From: an uncultured Collinsella sp.
GTDB lineage: Bacteria; Actinomycetota; Coriobacteriia; Coriobacteriales; Coriobacteriaceae
Assembly (NCBI GenBank): GCA_900755685.1
Contig: CAAEHI010000014.1
Span: forward strand, 1 to 45,098
DNA length: 45,098 nucleotides
Direction of reading: 5' to 3'
Shown here: piece by piece, positions 1-8,136 of the stretch
Layout: each line of letters begins with the position of its first letter
Numbering within the stretch: position 1 is the first letter of the stretch
Made by a program: the position numbers and the translations under genes
The notes under the pieces: model-generated
Told to the model about the DNA's origin: nothing
Database searches by the model: none
What the model saw: only the letters and a program-made list of their open reading frames with translations

Positions 1-75
1 CTCGTCGCCGGGACGGTGCAGGCAGACCTTCCTGAGCTTGCCGATCTCGGAAGGCACGTGCAGACCTTTCGTCAT
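1..75 (-). CDS. arcA: Arginine deiminase, N-terminal 25 codons only (cut by window edge)
   Basis: Read on the minus strand, an ATG at 75-73 opens a frame starting MTKGLHVPSEIGKLRKV and continuing CLHRPGDE to the edge. The S-E-I-G-K-L-(R/K)-K-V-x-L-H-R-P-G pattern is the conserved amino end of arginine deiminase, which converts arginine to citrulline and ammonia in the cytoplasm as the first step of the ADI pathway. A strong Shine-Dalgarno (GGAGG) lies a few bases before the ATG, on the plus strand at about 77-82. The remaining roughly 380 codons lie outside the window, so catalytic residues cannot be checked. It is transcribed divergently from ppk across an AT-rich spacer. Confidence 0.85.
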   Translation of the reverse strand, partial: MTKGLHVPSEIGKLRKVCLHRPGDE

Positions 76-626
76 GGCCTCCTACCTTTCTTTCGGGCCT
101 TACTGGCCGAATGTATCAGCGCCCCTCCGTATAGGACGCTGCTTGCTGACAGCTCTAGTTATATCCAAAAACCACCTGCAATTCCACCTCGCCCCCGAAC
201 GGTCAGCAAAGTGCGATGAACGGTATATCTCATATGATTCCCCCATGATGCACTTCGGTTCTCTAAAGCAGGTTTTCAAAGGTAAATGTTCTTTTTTCTA
301 AGGAATTAAGCTAGATTGCACAAATATTTTCATGTTTAGGAATTGCATAGCTAAAACGGTTTTCTGCATATATATGTCGTTTGTTCATGATTCAATTTGG
401 ATTCGATTATATTCAGCTCGCAATCATTCTTATTCATACATCCTCACCAATTGAGTATGGATATAGATTGTTTCTAAACGAGTTGGGCAGTTAGTTGCAT
501 GCCTTGGCAGCGTAAGAAGTAGGTAAAGATACCGTTCACGCGATACGTCCGTGCCACAGGTCGACTAAATTGAGACAATAGTGAATAGTGTTAGGCTACC
601 GTCCCCTGTGGGGACTGAACGGACAG
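76..626. promoter_or_regulatory. AT-rich divergent intergenic region between arcA and ppk
   Basis: About 550 bases without a convincing gene. The part from about 280 to 480 is much more AT-rich than the rest of the window and has several A/T runs, as expected for a promoter and regulator-binding region of a strongly regulated catabolic operon such as arc. I could not identify a convincing ArgR, CRP or FNR operator. A short perfect hairpin (GTCCCC-TGT-GGGGAC, 601-615) sits just before the ppk start and could affect its translation. The two short ORFs near 16-301 look like noise on the plus strand. Confidence 0.5.
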
Positions 627-632
627 ATGCAT

Positions 633-3035
633 ATGCCGAGCAAAATCGAAAAGAAGCAAGCCGCCGCAAAGCTGCGCAAACCGCCGCGCGACTTCTCATA
701 CACGCAAAACCGAGAGCTCAGCTGGCTACGCTTTGACAACCGCGTGCTCGACGAAGCCTTCGACGAAACCGTTCCGTTATTCGAGCGACTAAAGTTCGTC
801 TCGATCTTCGAGTCCAACCTCGACGAGTTCCTTATGGTGCGCGTGGGCGGCCTGTCCGATCTGGCGGAGCTCAAAAAACAACCTGTCGACAACAAGAGCA
901 ATATGACCGCCTCCGAACAGGTCGATGCTGTCATGGCCGAAATGCCCGGGCTCCTTACCCGTTGGGAGTCCATCTTTAAGAGCATCGAGGGCAAGCTCGA
1001 CACCTTGGGCGTTCACCGCGCCCACATCGATTCGCTTACGCCCGAGGAGCGCACCTTTGTAACCCGCTACTTCCAGGCCTACGTGTCGCCGGTCATCTCG
1101 CCGCTGGTCATCGATCCTCGCCACCCCTTCCCCAACCTGCGCAACGGCGCGCTCTATCTGGCCTGTGGTCTGGACAGCGCCACCGACGAGGAGAGCCTAC
1201 TGGGCCTTATCGAGATTCCCGCCTCGATGAACCGCGTGGTCGAGATCCCCTCGCCCACCGGCACCTACTCCTACATCTTGCTCGAGGACGTCATCCTCGC
1301 CTGCCTGGACAGCTGCTTTGGCTCCTATAAGCCGCTGGATCGTGCGCTGATCCGCGTCACCCGCAACGCCGACATCGATCCGGACGGCGAGGGCGTCGAA
1401 GAGGAAGAGGACTACCGCCAGCACATGAAGCGCATTCTCAAGAAGCGCCTGCGCCTGCAGCCGGTAGTGCTCGCGGTCTCGGGGTCGCTCGAGAAGGCGA
1501 CGCTCAAGACTATCCGCAAGGCGCTCGAGCTTTCGCGCCGCTCTGTCTTTACCTGCGATATCCCGCTCAACCTGGGCTACGTCTTTGGCATTGAGGGCAA
1601 GATTCCCGAGCACCTGCGCAACGAGCTCCTCTTTACGCCGTTTAAGCCACAGCCCAACCCCACCATCGACATGACCCGCTCCATCCGCGAGCAGGTGCTG
1701 CAGCACGACAAGCTGCTCTTCTACCCTTACGAGGCCATGAATCCGTTCCTGGATCTGGTACACGAGGCAGCCTACGATCCCGAGTGCATCTCGTTGCGCA
1801 TCACGCTCTACCGCGTGGCCAAGCAGAGCCGACTATGCGAGTCGCTGATCGATGCCGCCGAGAACGGCAAAGAGGTCACGGTGCTCATGGAGCTCCGCGC
1901 CCGCTTTGACGAGCAGAACAACATCGAGTGGGCCGAGCGTCTGGAAGAGGCAGGCTGCACCGTCATCTACGGCTCCGAAGGCTTTAAGTGCCACTCCAAG
2001 ATCTGCCAGCTCACCTATCGCGAGGGCATGGCGCTCACCCGCCTCACGCTTTTGGGCACCGGCAACTTTAACGAGAAGACGGCCAAACTCTACAGCGACT
2101 TTATGCTCATGACAGCCCATCCCGGCATCGGTGAAGACGCCAACCTGTTCTTCCGCAATCTGTCGCTGGGCAACCTGCGCGGCGACTACCGCTTCCTGGG
2201 TGTGGCGCCCGTCGGACTGAAACCGCTCATCATGCGCGGGCTTGACCGCGAGATCCAGCGCGCCCTTGCCGGCGAGCCCGCCCGCGTGTTCTTTAAGCTC
2301 AACTCACTGACCGACCGCGAGGTTATCGACAAGATCGCCGAGGCATCGTGTGCCGGCGTGCGCGTAGACATGATCATCCGCGGCATCTCGTGCCTCAAGC
2401 CCGGTGTTCCGGGCAAGACCGAGAACGTGCATGTCCGCTCCATCGTCGGACGCTTTTTGGAGCACGCGCGCGTCTATGCTTTCGGCGTGGACTCGGACAT
2501 GATTTACCTGAGCTCAGCCGATATGATGACGCGCAACACCGAGCACCGCGTGGAGATCGCCTTCCCCGTGCTCGACCCCACCTGCCGCGCCCTAGTGCAC
2601 GAGTACATGGGCATGCAGCTGCGGGACAACGTGAAGGCCCGCAGCCTCACGAGCGACGGCACCTGGGTCCCCGTGGAGCGTGCAGAGGGTGAAAAACCCT
2701 TCAACTCGCAGGAAGCCCTGCTGGAGCGTGCCTATCGCAACGCCGAGGCCGCGCCCGAGCCCGTCATTGAGGCAAAGCCCGCCCCTGCTCCTAAGCCGCA
2801 GCCGGCCACACCCGAGGTTCAGAAGGTCCAGGCGACCGTCATTGAGCCCGAGCCTGCACCTGCACCTCAGCCCGAGCCGCAGGTCACCAAGTCCGCACCC
2901 GGGACGAGTGCCCGTCGCGATAAGCCCGCCGGCAAGACCAAGGCCATCGAGCGCCATCGCCCCGGTCGCGTGCGCATGGGCCTGGGTCTGATCGGCCTGG
3001 GTCTTAAGACGCTCATTACCGGCAAGACGAAATAG
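633..3035 (+). CDS. ppk1: Polyphosphate kinase 1 with Pro-rich, basic C-terminal tail
   Basis: Reversibly polymerises the gamma-phosphate of ATP into inorganic polyphosphate. Family motifs appear in order: NRELSWLRFDNRVLDEA near the amino end, FESNLDEFLMVRV, the phospholipase-D-like histidine in FKCHSKICQL (catalytic His of the HxK motif), GTGNFNEKTAKLYSDF, and the second conserved histidine in MTRNTEHRVEIAFP. The core ends near residue 700. About 100 extra residues follow, rich in Pro/Glu/Ala and then Arg/Lys, ending in a short glycine-rich hydrophobic stretch. Most PPK1 proteins are near 690-720 residues, so this tail is extra. Start chosen at ATG 633 (MPSKIEKK); ATG 627 is equally possible, both following GGACAG. 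It is followed by an intrinsic terminator. Confidence 0.95.
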   Translation: MPSKIEKKQAAAKLRKPPRDFSYTQNRELSWLRFDNRVLDEAFDETVPLFERLKFVSIFESNLDEFLMVRVGGLSDLAELKKQPVDNKSNMTASEQVDAVMAEMPGLLTRWESIFKSIEGKLDTLGVHRAHIDSLTPEERTFVTRYFQAYVSPVISPLVIDPRHPFPNLRNGALYLACGLDSATDEESLLGLIEIPASMNRVVEIPSPTGTYSYILLEDVILACLDSCFGSYKPLDRALIRVTRNADIDPDGEGVEEEEDYRQHMKRILKKRLRLQPVVLAVSGSLEKATLKTIRKALELSRRSVFTCDIPLNLGYVFGIEGKIPEHLRNELLFTPFKPQPNPTIDMTRSIREQVLQHDKLLFYPYEAMNPFLDLVHEAAYDPECISLRITLYRVAKQSRLCESLIDAAENGKEVTVLMELRARFDEQNNIEWAERLEEAGCTVIYGSEGFKCHSKICQLTYREGMALTRLTLLGTGNFNEKTAKLYSDFMLMTAHPGIGEDANLFFRNLSLGNLRGDYRFLGVAPVGLKPLIMRGLDREIQRALAGEPARVFFKLNSLTDREVIDKIAEASCAGVRVDMIIRGISCLKPGVPGKTENVHVRSIVGRFLEHARVYAFGVDSDMIYLSSADMMTRNTEHRVEIAFPVLDPTCRALVHEYMGMQLRDNVKARSLTSDGTWVPVERAEGEKPFNSQEALLERAYRNAEAAPEPVIEAKPAPAPKPQPATPEVQKVQATVIEPEPAPAPQPEPQVTKSAPGTSARRDKPAGKTKAIERHRPGRVRMGLGLIGLGLKTLITGKTK

Positions 3036-3058
3036 TCGTTTGTAGAAGCAGTTTGTAG

Positions 3059-3104
3059 AAGCGCCCCGCATTTGAGGAAAGCCTCGGATGCGGGGCGCTT
3101 TTCC
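3059..3104 (+). terminator. Intrinsic terminator after ppk1
   Basis: Thirteen-base arms (AAGCGCCCCGCAT at 3059-3071 and its complement at 3088-3100) are followed by a short T run. It lies 24 bases after the ppk stop and before the methyltransferase. The loop holds a small secondary stem GAGG/CCTC. A direct repeat TTTGTAGAAGC precedes it. Confidence 0.85.
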
Positions 3105-3148
3105 CTGCTACCATGGTGCGAGCAACAACGCGAATGACAGGCAGGAAT

Positions 3149-4462
3149 ATGAAGCTCACTATAGAATCGATGACCTACGGCGCCGACGGGCTGGCGCACG
3201 CCGACAACGGCAAGGCCGTCTTTGTGCAGGGTGCCGTGGCAGGCGACACCGTCGAGGCCGAGGTCGTACAGGACGGCAAGTCGTTCATGCGCGCCCGCAC
3301 CACCGAGATTCTGGAGCCAAGCCCCGATCGCATTCAGCCTCCCTGCCCCTTCGTGGGCATCTGCGGCGGCTGCTCGTGGGGCAATCTCTCACGCACGGCA
3401 CAGCTCGCCGCCAAGGAGCAAAACCTGCGCTCCACGCTCGAGCGCATCGGCAAGTTCGCTCCTGAGCAGGTCGATGAGTTGGTACAGCCCATCTGCCACA
3501 CCAAGGACGACTGGGGCTACCGCAATAAAATCGAGCTCGAACCGACCGTCGTCAACGGTCGCGTGCGCCTTGGCATGCACGGTGTCGACCCCAGCAAAAT
3601 CGTGACCGTCGATACGTGCCCGCTGTTCGATAAGCGCTTCCCGAAGGCGCTCAAATCGGTCGTCGGCGCGCTCAACTATCTGAGCGGCAGCCACGACCTG
3701 GGCCTCGAGCGCGTGGGCATTCGCGCCTCGCGCCGCACCAAGGCGCTCGAGGTCGCTCTCTGGACGCCTACGGGCTCCTTCCCGCGCTCGCAGGTCTCCC
3801 GCGTTCTGGCAGACGCCGCTCATCCCACGAGCATCGTGCGCGTGATGAGCAAGGGCGAAAAGAAGGCCCGCCGTGTCTGCAAGGTCGAAATGCTCGCCGG
3901 AGAGGGCTCATGGACCGAGAATATCGCCGAGGGTCAGATGCGCTTGTCTGCCCCGTCTTTTTTCCAGGTCAACACCAAGGGTGCCGAGATTTTGATCGAG
4001 CTTGTCATGGAAGCGCTCGACCCGCAGGAAGACGAGCTTGCCGTGGACCTGTACTGCGGTGCCGGCACCTTTACCCTGCCGCTCGCCCGCCGCTGCGACT
4101 TTGTCGCTGCCGTCGAGGCCTACGGCCCCGCCGTGCGCGATCTACGCCGTAACCTGGAAATCAACAAGCTTGATAACGTCGACGTCATTGGCGGAGACGC
4201 GGTGCGCGAGTTCCCCGACCAGGACGCCGATGTCCTAGTAGTCGACCCGCCGCGTGCAGGCCTAGTGCCTGAGGCCATCGACCTCATCGCCAGCACAAGC
4301 GCTCGCGATGTCGCCTATGTGAGCTGCGACCCGGCCACCCTGGCGCGCGATCTTAAACGCTTTGTCGAGGAAGGCACTTTCTCTCCCATCAAGATCACAC
4401 CGGTCGACCTATTCCCGCAAACCTTCCACTGCGAAACGGTCGTCCACCTTAGGCGCAACTAG
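3149..4462 (+). CDS. 23S rRNA (uracil-5-)-methyltransferase, RlmD/TrmA (RumA) family
   Basis: A SAM-dependent RNA uracil C5 methyltransferase. The first ~60 residues form a TRAM RNA-binding domain (GADGLAHADNGKAVFVQGAV). A Cys cluster follows in PCPFVGICGGCSW, with a further Cys in TVDTCPLF, as in the 4Fe-4S RumA-type enzymes. The C-terminal Rossmann domain shows DLYCGAGTFTLPLA (SAM binding), VDPPRAGL and the nucleophilic cysteine in AYVSCDPATLARD. Length (437 residues) fits the family. Start taken at ATG 3149 because AGGCAGGA lies just upstream; the longer frame from 3113 has no ribosome site. Sequence alone does not separate RlmD, RlmC and TrmA; single-copy homologues in Gram-positives are often annotated RlmCD-like. 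It stands alone between two terminators. Confidence 0.93.
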   Translation: MKLTIESMTYGADGLAHADNGKAVFVQGAVAGDTVEAEVVQDGKSFMRARTTEILEPSPDRIQPPCPFVGICGGCSWGNLSRTAQLAAKEQNLRSTLERIGKFAPEQVDELVQPICHTKDDWGYRNKIELEPTVVNGRVRLGMHGVDPSKIVTVDTCPLFDKRFPKALKSVVGALNYLSGSHDLGLERVGIRASRRTKALEVALWTPTGSFPRSQVSRVLADAAHPTSIVRVMSKGEKKARRVCKVEMLAGEGSWTENIAEGQMRLSAPSFFQVNTKGAEILIELVMEALDPQEDELAVDLYCGAGTFTLPLARRCDFVAAVEAYGPAVRDLRRNLEINKLDNVDVIGGDAVREFPDQDADVLVVDPPRAGLVPEAIDLIASTSARDVAYVSCDPATLARDLKRFVEEGTFSPIKITPVDLFPQTFHCETVVHLRRN

Positions 4463-4498
4463 ACTGTTTGCCCAAGACCACGCCCGATGATTATCTGA

Positions 4499-4546
4499 GA
4501 CGGGGATAAAAATAAATTTGCTCCGAATGATTATTTAATCCCCGTC
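4499..4546. repeat. AT-rich inverted repeat (GACGGGGAT ... ATCCCCGTC)
   Basis: Arms of about 16 bases (4499-4515 and 4531-4546) match with one or two mismatches, with an AT-rich inner half. The motif GATGATTAT just before the left arm recurs as AATGATTAT inside the loop. It lies 36 bases after the methyltransferase stop and next to decayed transposase DNA, so it may be an end of a lost mobile element or a small intergenic repeat. There is no T-run. Confidence 0.55.
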
Positions 4547-4559
4547 CCGAAATTGAACC

Positions 4560-4600
4560 GCCCCCTCATTTCTTGAACATTAGAAATGGGGGCTTCTTTA
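4560..4600 (+). terminator. Probable intrinsic terminator after the rRNA methyltransferase
   Basis: GCCCCCTCATTTC and GAAATGGGGGC pair around a ten-base loop with one bulged position, followed by TTCTTT. The position, about 100 bases after the methyltransferase stop and immediately before transposase remnants, fits either that gene's terminator or a structured end of the old insertion. Confidence 0.65.
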
Positions 4601-4926
4601 TGGACGGGAGAGTCAGGCACGACGCCACGCTGAGGACTCTTGCAGCAGAGCTTTGCGACAGGGGGTACGGGCGCGCCGAAGGCCGGCGGGAGGCCGAAGG
4701 GTGCCCGGACCCGGCCGGGGCCGGCGGCGTGCGAGGCAAGCTCATGCGACGGAGCTGCTGCCCGGGTGCCTGAAGGACGAGTTCTACAGGAACCGGACGT
4801 GGCGGAGCTTCGAGGAGTTCAAGCGGGACCTCGAAGCCTATACCGTTCACTGGAACAAGAGGAGGCGGGTTAAGCAAAAGGGACTGACCCCGGAGGAGTT
4901 CCGGAATCAGTCCCCATGTGCGACAT
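4600..4926 (+). pseudogene. Degraded IS3-family (IS150-like) transposase remnant
   Basis: Two fragments lie in different frames. Near 4600-4680 a frame reads MDGRVRHDATLRTLAAEL then CDRGYGRA, resembling the helix-turn-helix start of an IS3 OrfA. Near 4770-4926 another frame reads LKDEFYRNRTWRSFEEF followed by ...VHWNKRRRVKQKGLTPEEFR, the C-terminal end of an IS150-type OrfB (the pattern YxxxWNxxRxxxKxKGLTPxxyR). The catalytic DDE core between them, several hundred residues, is missing and the frame shifts, so the element is dead. No clear terminal inverted repeats or target duplication can be seen. Confidence 0.7.
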
Positions 4927-4969
4927 AGGTCGCTAATTGACCCGTCCAAGTATCGGGGCGAAGTTCATT

Positions 4970-5103
4970 TCAGCGCCGTTTGAGAAAGCTAGACGCCTTC
5001 GGGCAGGTTATCCCGGACACGGGGCGGCCGCCTCGACCGACCTCGGCCCTCGCCCACCTCAACTGCTCCTCAATTACATAGAGCTGGTCGAAAAGGGCGC
5101 AAG
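4970..5103 (-). pseudogene. Possible IS66-like transposase fragment
   Basis: Immediately downstream of the PTS gene, in another frame on the same strand, a stretch reads ALFDQLYVIEEQLRWARAEV and then loses resemblance. It ends in a stop at 4970. The pattern L-(F/Y)-x-x-L-Y-x-I-E-x-x-L-R recalls the helical segment of IS66 TnpC transposases. No start codon or other conserved part is visible. It may instead be chance coding on a GC-rich strand. Its position next to the IS3 remnant favours an insertion hotspot. Confidence 0.3.
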
Positions 5104-6552
5104 CTAGCGGGCGCCTTCCTCGTCGTCGTTGGGTCGGTAAGTGATGAACTCGATAACAAAGGCCAGAACGGCAGAGACGAGTGAGGCGATGATCGCGAAG
5201 ATCATGTGGGAGATCCCGGCGCCACCAGGGGTCCCGTCGATGAAGTTGAGCAGGTTGAAGACGCCGAGGCCGCCCGAGATGTACATGAGGGCGCCCGTCA
5301 TTCCCACGATGGCGCCGCCCACGGCGGAGCTCAGGCATGCCACGACGAACGCGCGCTTGTTGGGCAGGGCGATGCCGTAGATGCCAGGCTCGGTGACGCC
5401 GAAGAAGAAGGCGGAGATCATCGCGGGAAGGGCGATGCCGCGGAAGCGCTCGTCCTTGTTTCTGAGGTACATGGCAAAGATGACCGCTCCGAGCGCGAAC
5501 CCGTGGCCGATGGTGGCGGCGAGCACGCTGTCGTGGCCGAGGGTGTTCAGGTTCATGATGGAGATGGGGATGAGGCTCCAGTGGAAGCCAAAGATGACGA
5601 GGCACATCCACAGTCCGCCGACCAGGGCGCTGCCCAGGACGGAACCAACCACGGGGAGCTGGAAGATGAACGAGAACGCCGCGCTCAGCAGGTTGGTGAT
5701 GAGGGTGGCCACCGGGCCGATGACGAGGTAGCCCAAGACGATGGAGACCGTCATCGTGGCGAGCGGGACGAGGAACATCTTGAGCGCAGTCGGCATCCAG
5801 CTCTTGAGCCTGCGCTCAAGGATAGAGCCGAACCACACCATGAGAAGGACGGGAATCACCGAGCTCACGTAGCCGGACACGGGCATGATGATGGGGAGCC
5901 CGAGGGCGGTGGCGTACCACGAGAACGTGCCGGCCACGCCGAGGTCGATGCTGCCGAGCGCCTCACCCGAGGTCAGGGCGACCATCGTCGGGTAGAGGAG
6001 CGCCACGCCGATTGCCACGCCGGTGAACTCGTTCATGCGAAACTTGCGCGCGGCACTGAACGCCAGGGCGACGGGGAGGAAGTAGAAGAAGCCGTCAGCC
6101 ACGGTGTAGAGCAGCGTGTAGAGGCCGTCGTTTGCAAAGGCCGGGACGAAGTAGGTGATGAGGGCAAGCAGTCCCTTCATGATGCCTGCGGCGGCAAGCG
6201 GTCCCAGGATGGGCTGGAAGATGCCAGAGATGAGGTCGATGACGACGGAGGCAACGGTCTTATCGCCCTGGGGCTCGTCGTCGGCGCTTGCGCCGCCCGA
6301 GAAGTTGCCGGCCTCCAGGACCGCGTCGTAGACGTCCTCGACGATGTTACCCACGACCACCTGGTACTGGCCGTTAGCCTGGATGACCTGGATGACGCCC
6401 TTGAGGGTCTCAATCTTGGCCGTGTTGGCGCGGGACTCGTCCTTGAGCTTGAAGCGCACGCGCGTGATGCAGTGCGCGACGCTGGCGACGTTCTCGGCGC
6501 CGCCTACGTTCTCGAGTATGGATCTGGCCAGATCGTCGTATTTTTCAGCCAT
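5104..6552 (-). CDS. PTS beta-glucoside-type EIIBC permease
   Basis: Membrane phosphotransferase permease that imports and phosphorylates a sugar, probably an aryl- or di-beta-glucoside. Residues 1-85 form the IIB domain with the phosphorylated Cys in SVAHCITRVRFKLKDES. The rest is a IIC domain of about ten hydrophobic segments, including FGVTEPGIYGIALPNK, typical of the glucose/beta-glucoside superfamily. At 482 residues it lacks the IIA domain fused at the C-terminus of BglF, so a separate IIA must serve it. The ATG follows a GGAG-type site (GATAATAATGGCTG region). It lies 31 bases downstream of the GH1 gene and is almost surely in the same transcript; substrate assignment rests on that pairing. 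Confidence 0.93.
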   Translation of the reverse strand: MAEKYDDLARSILENVGGAENVASVAHCITRVRFKLKDESRANTAKIETLKGVIQVIQANGQYQVVVGNIVEDVYDAVLEAGNFSGGASADDEPQGDKTVASVVIDLISGIFQPILGPLAAAGIMKGLLALITYFVPAFANDGLYTLLYTVADGFFYFLPVALAFSAARKFRMNEFTGVAIGVALLYPTMVALTSGEALGSIDLGVAGTFSWYATALGLPIIMPVSGYVSSVIPVLLMVWFGSILERRLKSWMPTALKMFLVPLATMTVSIVLGYLVIGPVATLITNLLSAAFSFIFQLPVVGSVLGSALVGGLWMCLVIFGFHWSLIPISIMNLNTLGHDSVLAATIGHGFALGAVIFAMYLRNKDERFRGIALPAMISAFFFGVTEPGIYGIALPNKRAFVVACLSSAVGGAIVGMTGALMYISGGLGVFNLLNFIDGTPGGAGISHMIFAIIASLVSAVLAFVIEFITYRPNDDEEGAR

Positions 6553-6583
6553 TATTATCTCCTTAGCGATATTGCCCGGGCGG

Positions 6584-8014
6584 CTAGCCCAGGTCGCCTC
6601 CGTTGGTGGCGATGGCCTGTTGGTACCAGTAGAAGCTCTTCTTGCGCCTGCGCTCGAGCGTGCCGTTGCCCAGGTTGTCGCGTTCCACGTAGATGAAGCC
6701 GTAGCGCTTCTCCATCTCGCCGGAGCCCGCGCTCACGAGGTCGATCGGCCCCCAGGTGGTGTAGCCGAGCATCTCGACGCCGTCCTGCTCGATGGCGTCG
6801 CGCATGGCCTCGATGTGCTCGCGCAGGTAGGCGATGCGGTAGTCGTCCTCGATCGTGCCGTCGGGAAGCACCTCGTCATAGGCGCCGAGGCCGTTCTCCA
6901 CCACAAAGAGCGGCTTCTGGTAGCGGTCCCAGAGGTCGTTGATCGTGATGCGGAATCCCAGCGGGTCGATGACCCAGCCCCAGTCGCTCGTGCGCACGTA
7001 GGGGTTTTCCACGCCGGCGAAGGCGTTGCCCTCGGCGACGCCGCCCACGGAGTCGGGGTCGCCCGCGGTGCAGCGCGAGGAGTAGTAGCTAAACGAGATG
7101 AAGTCGACGGTGTTCTCCGCAAGGATGCGCTCGTCCTCGGCGGTCATGCCCACGTCGATGCCCTCGCGCTCGAGCATCTTGAGCGCGTAGCCGGGGTAGC
7201 GACCGCGCGCCTGCACGTCCACGAAGAAGAGGTCCTCCTGGTTCTTGACCTGCGCCGCGCGAACGTCCTCGGGACGACAGGAGTAGGGGTAGTAGCTTCC
7301 CGCGGCGAGCATGCAGCCCACCTTGTTCTCCGGATCGACCTCGCGGGCGATCTTGGTGGCCCAGGCGCTCGCCACGAGCTCGTTGTGCGCGGCGCGGTAC
7401 TCGGCCTCGCGGGCATTCTCCCCGGGCTCGAGGACGATGCCGGCACCCATGAAGGGACGGTGTAAGATCATGTTCATCTCGTTGAACGTGATCCACCAGC
7501 GCACGAGGCCGCGGTAGCGGTTGAAGAGCACCGTCACGAGCCGCTTGTAGAGCTCGATGAGGGTGCGGTTTCGCCAGGCGCCGTACTTCTTGACGAGGTG
7601 GATGGGGCAGTCGAAGTGCGTGATGGTCACGAGGGGCTCGATCCCGTGCTCGCGGCAGCAGCGGAACACGTCCTCGTAGAAGGCGAGCCCGGCCTCGTTG
7701 GGCTCCTCCTCGTCGCCATTGGGAAAGATGCGGCTCCAGGCGATGGAGAGGCGAAAGACCTTAAAGCCCATCTCCGCGAAGAGGGCTATGTCCTCGCGGT
7801 AGTGGTGGTAGAAGTCGATGCCCGTCTGGGCCGGGTAGTAGTACCCGGGCTCAAAGTCGAGCATGCGCCTCAGGCCGCGGCTTACGTCGTTGCGCTCCGG
7901 CCCGTGTGGGATGACGTCGACGTTGGCAAGGCCGCGGCCGCCCTCGTCATAACCTCCCTCGCATTGGTTGGCGGCGGTGGCTCCTCCCCAAAGGAACCCT
8001 TTTGGAAATGGCAT
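6584..8014 (-). CDS. 6-phospho-beta-glucosidase, glycoside hydrolase family 1
   Basis: Cytoplasmic enzyme that hydrolyses the 6-phospho-beta-glucosides delivered by the PTS. The frame starts MPFPKGFLWGGATAANQCEG, the usual GH1 opening. The acid/base glutamate is in RWWITFNEMNMI and the nucleophile glutamate in LFVVENGLGAYDEV. The end KKSFYWYQQAIATNGG is the conserved GH1 carboxyl end. Length 476 residues is typical. The start at 8014 is fixed by an AAGGAGG site directly upstream and by family alignment; the open frame extends to 8740 but that part is unrelated coding noise. It lies between the EamA transporter and the PTS gene on the same strand. Confidence 0.95.
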   Translation of the reverse strand: MPFPKGFLWGGATAANQCEGGYDEGGRGLANVDVIPHGPERNDVSRGLRRMLDFEPGYYYPAQTGIDFYHHYREDIALFAEMGFKVFRLSIAWSRIFPNGDEEEPNEAGLAFYEDVFRCCREHGIEPLVTITHFDCPIHLVKKYGAWRNRTLIELYKRLVTVLFNRYRGLVRWWITFNEMNMILHRPFMGAGIVLEPGENAREAEYRAAHNELVASAWATKIAREVDPENKVGCMLAAGSYYPYSCRPEDVRAAQVKNQEDLFFVDVQARGRYPGYALKMLEREGIDVGMTAEDERILAENTVDFISFSYYSSRCTAGDPDSVGGVAEGNAFAGVENPYVRTSDWGWVIDPLGFRITINDLWDRYQKPLFVVENGLGAYDEVLPDGTIEDDYRIAYLREHIEAMRDAIEQDGVEMLGYTTWGPIDLVSAGSGEMEKRYGFIYVERDNLGNGTLERRRKKSFYWYQQAIATNGGDLG

Positions 8015-8136
8015 GGTGCCTCCTTCTCTCTGGCGCCCCCATCTCTGCGGGGGACGCTTTATAACGTCCTTGCGGCCTCGCGCGCCGGGCCCGTGGCCCT
8101 TCCCCTGATGCGCGCGGGCCGCCTGTGAAGGGGTGA

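Noticed and set aside
280..480. ArgR, CRP or FNR operators upstream of arcA
   Set aside because: AT-rich sequence with partial matches only; no convincing palindrome of the right form.
5206..5731. Beta-glucoside IIA domain gene
   Set aside because: The short plus-strand frames here are not IIA-like; no IIA domain is visible in the window.
5206..6696. Long plus-strand open frame (496 codons) opposite the PTS gene
   Set aside because: It is antisense to a clear EIIBC gene, has a composition typical of high-GC shadow frames and no family motif or ribosome site.
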